A DNA stretch of 64,000 nt from an uncultured Collinsella sp. (GTDB lineage: Bacteria > Actinomycetota > Coriobacteriia > Coriobacteriales > Coriobacteriaceae), in contig CAJKFS010000006.1 of assembly GCA_905199225.1 (NCBI GenBank), forward strand, positions 1 to 64,000. The letters run 5' to 3'. Below the pieces are notes generated by a model that did not search any database, was not told where the DNA came from, and saw only the letters and a program-made list of their open reading frames with translations. Positions 60,516 to 64,000 of the stretch are shown piece after piece. The first letter of the stretch is position 1. Each line of letters opens with the position of its first letter. The translations under genes and the position numbers were made by a program.

Positions 60516-62186
60516 TTAGGCCTCGCCGTGCTCCTCTTCCCAACTGCGGTCGTCGTATTTCTCGACCACGGCGTCGTCATCAACATGCAGCGGCTTGTCC
60601 AGGTTGCGGGGCTTAAAGCCCTCCATGAACTTGTCGCGGCCAAAGCTCTCGGGAATCGCCACGGGGTAGCGGCCGGTAAAGCACGCATCGCAGTAACCGC
60701 CTTTGGGCATGACCTTAAGCAGGCCCTCGACCGAAAGGAAGGCCAGCGAATCGGCGCCGATATACTCGCAAATCTCGTCGACCGTCTTGTTGGCGCTGAT
60801 AAGCTGCGACTGCACGTCGGTATCGATACCGTAGAAACACGGCCAGATGACCTCGGGCGAGTTGATGCGGATATGAATCTCCTTGGCGCCAGCGTTGCGC
60901 AGCATCTTGACGAGCTGCACCATGGTGGTGCCGCGCACGATGGAGTCGTCGATGACGACCAGGCGCTTGCCCTCGATGTTGTCGCGCAGCGGGTTGAGTT
61001 TCATGCGCACGCCCATGGCGCGCAGCTCCTGCGTAGGCTCGATAAACGTACGGCCCACATAGCGGTTCTTGATGAGGCCCTCGCCAAAGGGAATGCCACT
61101 CTCGTGCGAATAGCCCTCCGCGGGCGGCAGGCCGGAGTCGGGCACGCCGATGACCAGGTCGGCCTCGACGGGCTCCTCATGTGCCAGCTGACGACCCATG
61201 TCATAACGGCAGGCGTAGACGCTCTTGCCGTTCATGATGGAATCGGGGCGAGCAAAGTAGACCTGCTCAAAAATGCAGTTAGCAGGCTCTTCGGCGGCAG
61301 GCACGCCCTGCTCGGACACCAGACCCTCGGCGCTGATGCGCAAAATCTCACCGGGACGGACGTCGCGGACGTACTCGGCGCCCACGATATCGAGCGCGCA
61401 GGTCTCGGAGGCAACGACCCAGCCGCCGGCGCGCGTGACATGGGTGGTGGCGTCGACCGTCGCGGCGCCGTCCTGCGACGGCAGCTGCGAAACGGATGCG
61501 GCATCGGCCTGGTCCAGGCCCTCATCCACCAGCTTGCCCAGCACGAGCGGGCGAATGCCGTGCGGATCGCGGAATGCGTAGAGCGCCTGCTCGTTGATGA
61601 GCGTCATGGCGTAGCCGCCGCGCACGAGCTCCATGGTCTTGCGAATGCCCTCGCGCAGATGGCCTGTACGCTGAGTAAAGTAGCCGATAAGCTTAGTCGC
61701 GACCTCGGAATCCGAATTGGAGAGGAACGGCACGCCCAGCTCAATCAGCTGGCGGCGCAGCTCGTCGGTGTTGACCAGAGTGCCGTTGTGAGCAAGCGCG
61801 ATAATGACGCTGTTGATGGTAGAGAGATGCGGCTGCGAGGCTTCCCAGCTCTTGGCACCGGCAGTGCCATAGCGCACGTGGCCCACGGCCAGCTGGCCGG
61901 AGAGTGTCGACAGGTCGGCGTTGGAGAACACGCGGTCGAGCAGGCCCAGATCCTTGCGGACCATAACCGTACCGCCATCACCCACGGCGATTCCCGCCGA
62001 TTCCTGGCCGCGATGCTGCAGCGCGCGCAGACCAAAGTACGTCAGTCGAGCCACATCGCGATCGGGTGCCCACACACCAAAAATGCCGCATTCCTCATGC
62101 AGCTGGTCGGAGTCCGGATCATACGTCGACATGGTCTTCACCTGTCCCGCGGCACGCTCGGCCGCGCGGATGGTTTCTTGAGACAT
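60516..62186 (-). CDS. purF: amidophosphoribosyltransferase
   Basis: 556 residues, first committed step of purine synthesis (uses PRPP from prs). A propeptide of about 32 residues precedes the nucleophile Cys in HEECGIFGV. The PRPP motif VVIDDSIVRGTTM is intact, and four Cys (NCIFEQVYFARPD, WPCFYGID, CDACFTG) match the oxygen-sensitive 4Fe-4S type. An ATG 18 codons later (62132) is an alternative start that would give a 14-residue propeptide. Confidence 0.95.
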   Translation of the reverse strand: MSQETIRAAERAAGQVKTMSTYDPDSDQLHEECGIFGVWAPDRDVARLTYFGLRALQHRGQESAGIAVGDGGTVMVRKDLGLLDRVFSNADLSTLSGQLAVGHVRYGTAGAKSWEASQPHLSTINSVIIALAHNGTLVNTDELRRQLIELGVPFLSNSDSEVATKLIGYFTQRTGHLREGIRKTMELVRGGYAMTLINEQALYAFRDPHGIRPLVLGKLVDEGLDQADAASVSQLPSQDGAATVDATTHVTRAGGWVVASETCALDIVGAEYVRDVRPGEILRISAEGLVSEQGVPAAEEPANCIFEQVYFARPDSIMNGKSVYACRYDMGRQLAHEEPVEADLVIGVPDSGLPPAEGYSHESGIPFGEGLIKNRYVGRTFIEPTQELRAMGVRMKLNPLRDNIEGKRLVVIDDSIVRGTTMVQLVKMLRNAGAKEIHIRINSPEVIWPCFYGIDTDVQSQLISANKTVDEICEYIGADSLAFLSVEGLLKVMPKGGYCDACFTGRYPVAIPESFGRDKFMEGFKPRNLDKPLHVDDDAVVEKYDDRSWEEEHGEA

Positions 62187-62471
62187 GGCATCCCCTCAGA
62201 GCCTCGTATTTTGGCGTTACCCGCCTTATTATACGCACGGCGCGACGCGCTCCCCAGCGCATGAGCAGCGCTTTTTAAAAGCCCACCGAGCTAATAATCC
62301 GTTTTGCGGCCAAACATTTTATTGGTCTGCCCAGTGCAAGCGCCCGCGCCCCCATATGGCCGCCGCGTCCACCGTTGGGGATTGCAAAGTTGCAATTGGG
62401 ACGTTCGTCCTGTCTTTTAGCAGGTCGGCGGCGTATCCTAGTAACCTAGGACAAAGCGAGAAAGGTTCTGT

Positions 62472-63701
62472 ATGGATCGAAACGAACTCGACCCCAGCGT
62501 CCCCAGCGCCACGGAGGTCAAGAAGATTCCCCTCATCATTAAAGTGTACGCCGTCCTGTGCATCCTGTCCGGCGTGGGCACACTCCCGTCGGTCGCCGTC
62601 TTTATGTGGCAGGTCATCACCGCACTCATTAACGGCAACGCCGCCGCTAAACTCGGTGATAACACCCTGGTCGCGGTTGGCCTTATCGTCGCCGGCATTA
62701 TGCTCTCGGCGGCAAGCGCGATCATCTTGATCGTCTTTGGCCTGGACCTCATCAAGGACCAGCGGCGCAATGCCGCCCGCCTGTCTTACGTCCTCATCGC
62801 ATTTACCGTCGTGGAGCTTTTAGTTGACGTGATGCTCCAGGGTATCGGACCCTTCCTGCTGCGCCCCGCCATTCAGCTCGGTATCCTCATTGCGCTGTCG
62901 GCCACCGTCGACCCCACGCTACGCCAGGAGCGCGAACTGCAGCGCCGTCTGCAAGAGATGCTCGACCGCGATGCCGCCGCCGAGGGGATGCTCGGCCGCG
63001 ACGAAACCGGCGAGGGCTACATCAAGCTCAACTACTTCAACCTGTTCTGGGTATTCTTCGTCTGCAGCGTGTTAGGTCTCATTCTCGAGGAAGTCTGGCA
63101 TATGGTCGTCGTCGATCCCGGCGTCTATCAGGACCGTGCCGGTATGCTATTTGGCCCCTTTAGCCCCATCTACGGATTTGGCGCGGTGCTCATGACCATG
63201 GCGCTCAACCGCTTCTATAAAAAGAATCCTCTGATCATTTTCCTGGTAAGTGCCCTGATCGGCGGCGCTTTCGAGGTGTTTGTAGGCTGGTTTATGCAGA
63301 CCTCATTTGGCGTGGTGTCGTGGAGCTACTCGCACATGAAACTGTTCGGCATGCCCGACCCACTCGCCGTCCTTACGGGCGGACGCACCTGTACGGGCTT
63401 TGCCTGCCTGTGGGGCCTGGGTGGCCTTATCTGGATCAAGCTGCTGCTGCCGAGGCTGCTCAAGCTCATCAACATGATTCCGTGGAAAAGCCGCTACTCG
63501 GCTACCGTCATCTTTACCGTCATTATGCTGGCCGACGGCGTCATGACGCTACAGTCGCTCGACTACTGGTACCAGCGCGTCAACGGCACGGAGCCGGATA
63601 TTCCCGTCGCGCAGTTCTACGGCAAGTATTTCGATAACGATTACATGGAGAACCGCTTCCAGAGCATGACCATGAGCCCCAAGGATGCGACGCGCGTGTA
63701 G
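62472..63701 (+). CDS. membrane protein with CmpB-type ABC_trans domain
   Basis: 409 residues. Four N-terminal membrane segments (about 20-145), a short charged region, then the CmpB-type (putative ABC transporter permease) domain: NLFWVFFVCSVLGLILEEVW, GMLFGPFSPIYGFGAV, FEVFVGWFMQTSFGVVSWSY, and GRTCTGFACLWGLGG. This domain is frequent in Firmicutes and Coriobacteria with no known function; the transporter name is historical. Single gene with its own terminator. Confidence 0.85.
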   Translation: MDRNELDPSVPSATEVKKIPLIIKVYAVLCILSGVGTLPSVAVFMWQVITALINGNAAAKLGDNTLVAVGLIVAGIMLSAASAIILIVFGLDLIKDQRRNAARLSYVLIAFTVVELLVDVMLQGIGPFLLRPAIQLGILIALSATVDPTLRQERELQRRLQEMLDRDAAAEGMLGRDETGEGYIKLNYFNLFWVFFVCSVLGLILEEVWHMVVVDPGVYQDRAGMLFGPFSPIYGFGAVLMTMALNRFYKKNPLIIFLVSALIGGAFEVFVGWFMQTSFGVVSWSYSHMKLFGMPDPLAVLTGGRTCTGFACLWGLGGLIWIKLLLPRLLKLINMIPWKSRYSATVIFTVIMLADGVMTLQSLDYWYQRVNGTEPDIPVAQFYGKYFDNDYMENRFQSMTMSPKDATRV

Positions 63702-63733
63702 CGCCACGCAATGCCGAGATTATCCAACGCACA

Positions 63734-63776
63734 GAAAAGCCCGCTGGCAGACTGATGAACTGCCAGCGGGCTTTTT
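63734..63776. terminator. bidirectional terminator
   Basis: Perfect 11-bp stem GCCCGCTGGCA/TGCCAGCGGGC with A run on the left and T run on the right, between two convergent genes. Confidence 0.88.
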
Positions 63777-63799
63777 GTTGTCGAGTGCTGCTGCCGGCC

Positions 63800-64000
63800 T
63801 TACGCCTCGCGCTCGACCTCGCTCACACACTCATTTTTGATGGTACCGACGAGCGCCTGCAGCGCATCGACCACATGCGGGCGAATGTCTCCGCCAATGA
63901 GCACGAGCATGATGTCGTCGCCCACGGTAAGCTCGCCACTCGCCAGCCACACGCGCACATAGCCGATACCCGGCATCGCGCTCGTGGCCTCGATAGCAGC
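63800..64000 (-). CDS. MoaE-like protein, C-terminal part only
   Basis: 67 codons to the window edge. YVRVWLASGELTVGDDIMLVLIGGDIRP and VVDALQALVGTIKNEC follow the C-terminal pattern of the molybdopterin synthase large subunit MoaE (G.L.VGE...V.V...HR...F.A....D.IK). The usual catalytic KKE after PIWK is not present; the end reads VSEVEREA. Could be a MoaE paralogue with another job. Confidence 0.5.
   Translation of the reverse strand, partial: AAIEATSAMPGIGYVRVWLASGELTVGDDIMLVLIGGDIRPHVVDALQALVGTIKNECVSEVEREA

Overview
The window is chromosomal DNA of a high-GC anaerobe. Gene content points to the Coriobacteriia, most likely a Collinsella-like gut actinobacterium: an Ech-type [NiFe] hydrogenase, NfnAB, a CoaX-type pantothenate kinase, an NRAMP-related magnesium transporter of the clade described from Eggerthella, an AbiEi/DUF559-like Coriobacterial protein family, and palindromic repeats in the gaps between genes. 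The genus is an inference; there is no rRNA or other marker to confirm it.

Layout. 1-0.8 kb: 3' part of an IS110 transposase. 1.4-5.8 kb: nucleoside hydrolase plus ribokinase (ribonucleoside salvage), divergent from a membrane O-acetyltransferase with an SGNH domain. 6.2-9.3 kb: a magnesium operon made of a predicted leader peptide, an MgtE-like sensor/membrane protein and an NRAMP-related Mg transporter. 9.6-15.4 kb: envelope and membrane genes, including a NodB-fold protein that has lost its metal ligands, PRC-barrel and YtxH proteins, an orphan cyanophycin-synthetase-N-like protein, a CorC/HlyC protein and a hemolysin III. 15.5-16.6 kb: an alpha/beta hydrolase broken by an in-frame stop behind a two-operator promoter. 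16.8-23.4 kb: DUF362 ferredoxin protein, an ABC-2 exporter with a histidine kinase, and a response regulator that has lost its start codon and gained a stop. 23.4-24.2 kb: a tandem array of long palindromes. 24.2-29.8 kb: Ech hydrogenase with EchA and EchB fused in one polypeptide. 30-36 kb: orphan HTH protein, an Old-Yellow-Enzyme-type flavoenzyme, a palindrome array, initiator tRNA, coaX and a palindrome-flanked ATPase. 36-43.8 kb: degenerate biotin-ligase-like protein, FolP-FolK fusion, sirtuin, exonuclease III and an ECF transporter whose fused ATPase carries a palindromic insertion in its linker. 44-52 kb: glmU, prs, an AbiEi/DUF559-like gene between two related long palindromes, pth and nfnAB. 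52-64 kb: cytidylate-kinase-like protein, amino-acid ABC transporter, YqeY, a foldase, a PTS IIA, purN-purM-purF, a CmpB-type membrane protein and the end of a MoaE-like gene.

The strongest unexplained signal is the palindromic DNA. I count about ten sequence-unrelated families of inverted repeats (30-230 bp), almost all in intergenic gaps. Several are present in two to four copies whose two arms change together, some are nested inside one another, and one sits in frame inside a coding region. No transposase for them is in the window. The second is the Mg operon, where leader peptide, Mg-sensor protein and transporter look like one regulatory unit. Three pseudogene lesions (one in the hydrolase, two in the response regulator) suggest recent regulatory decay.
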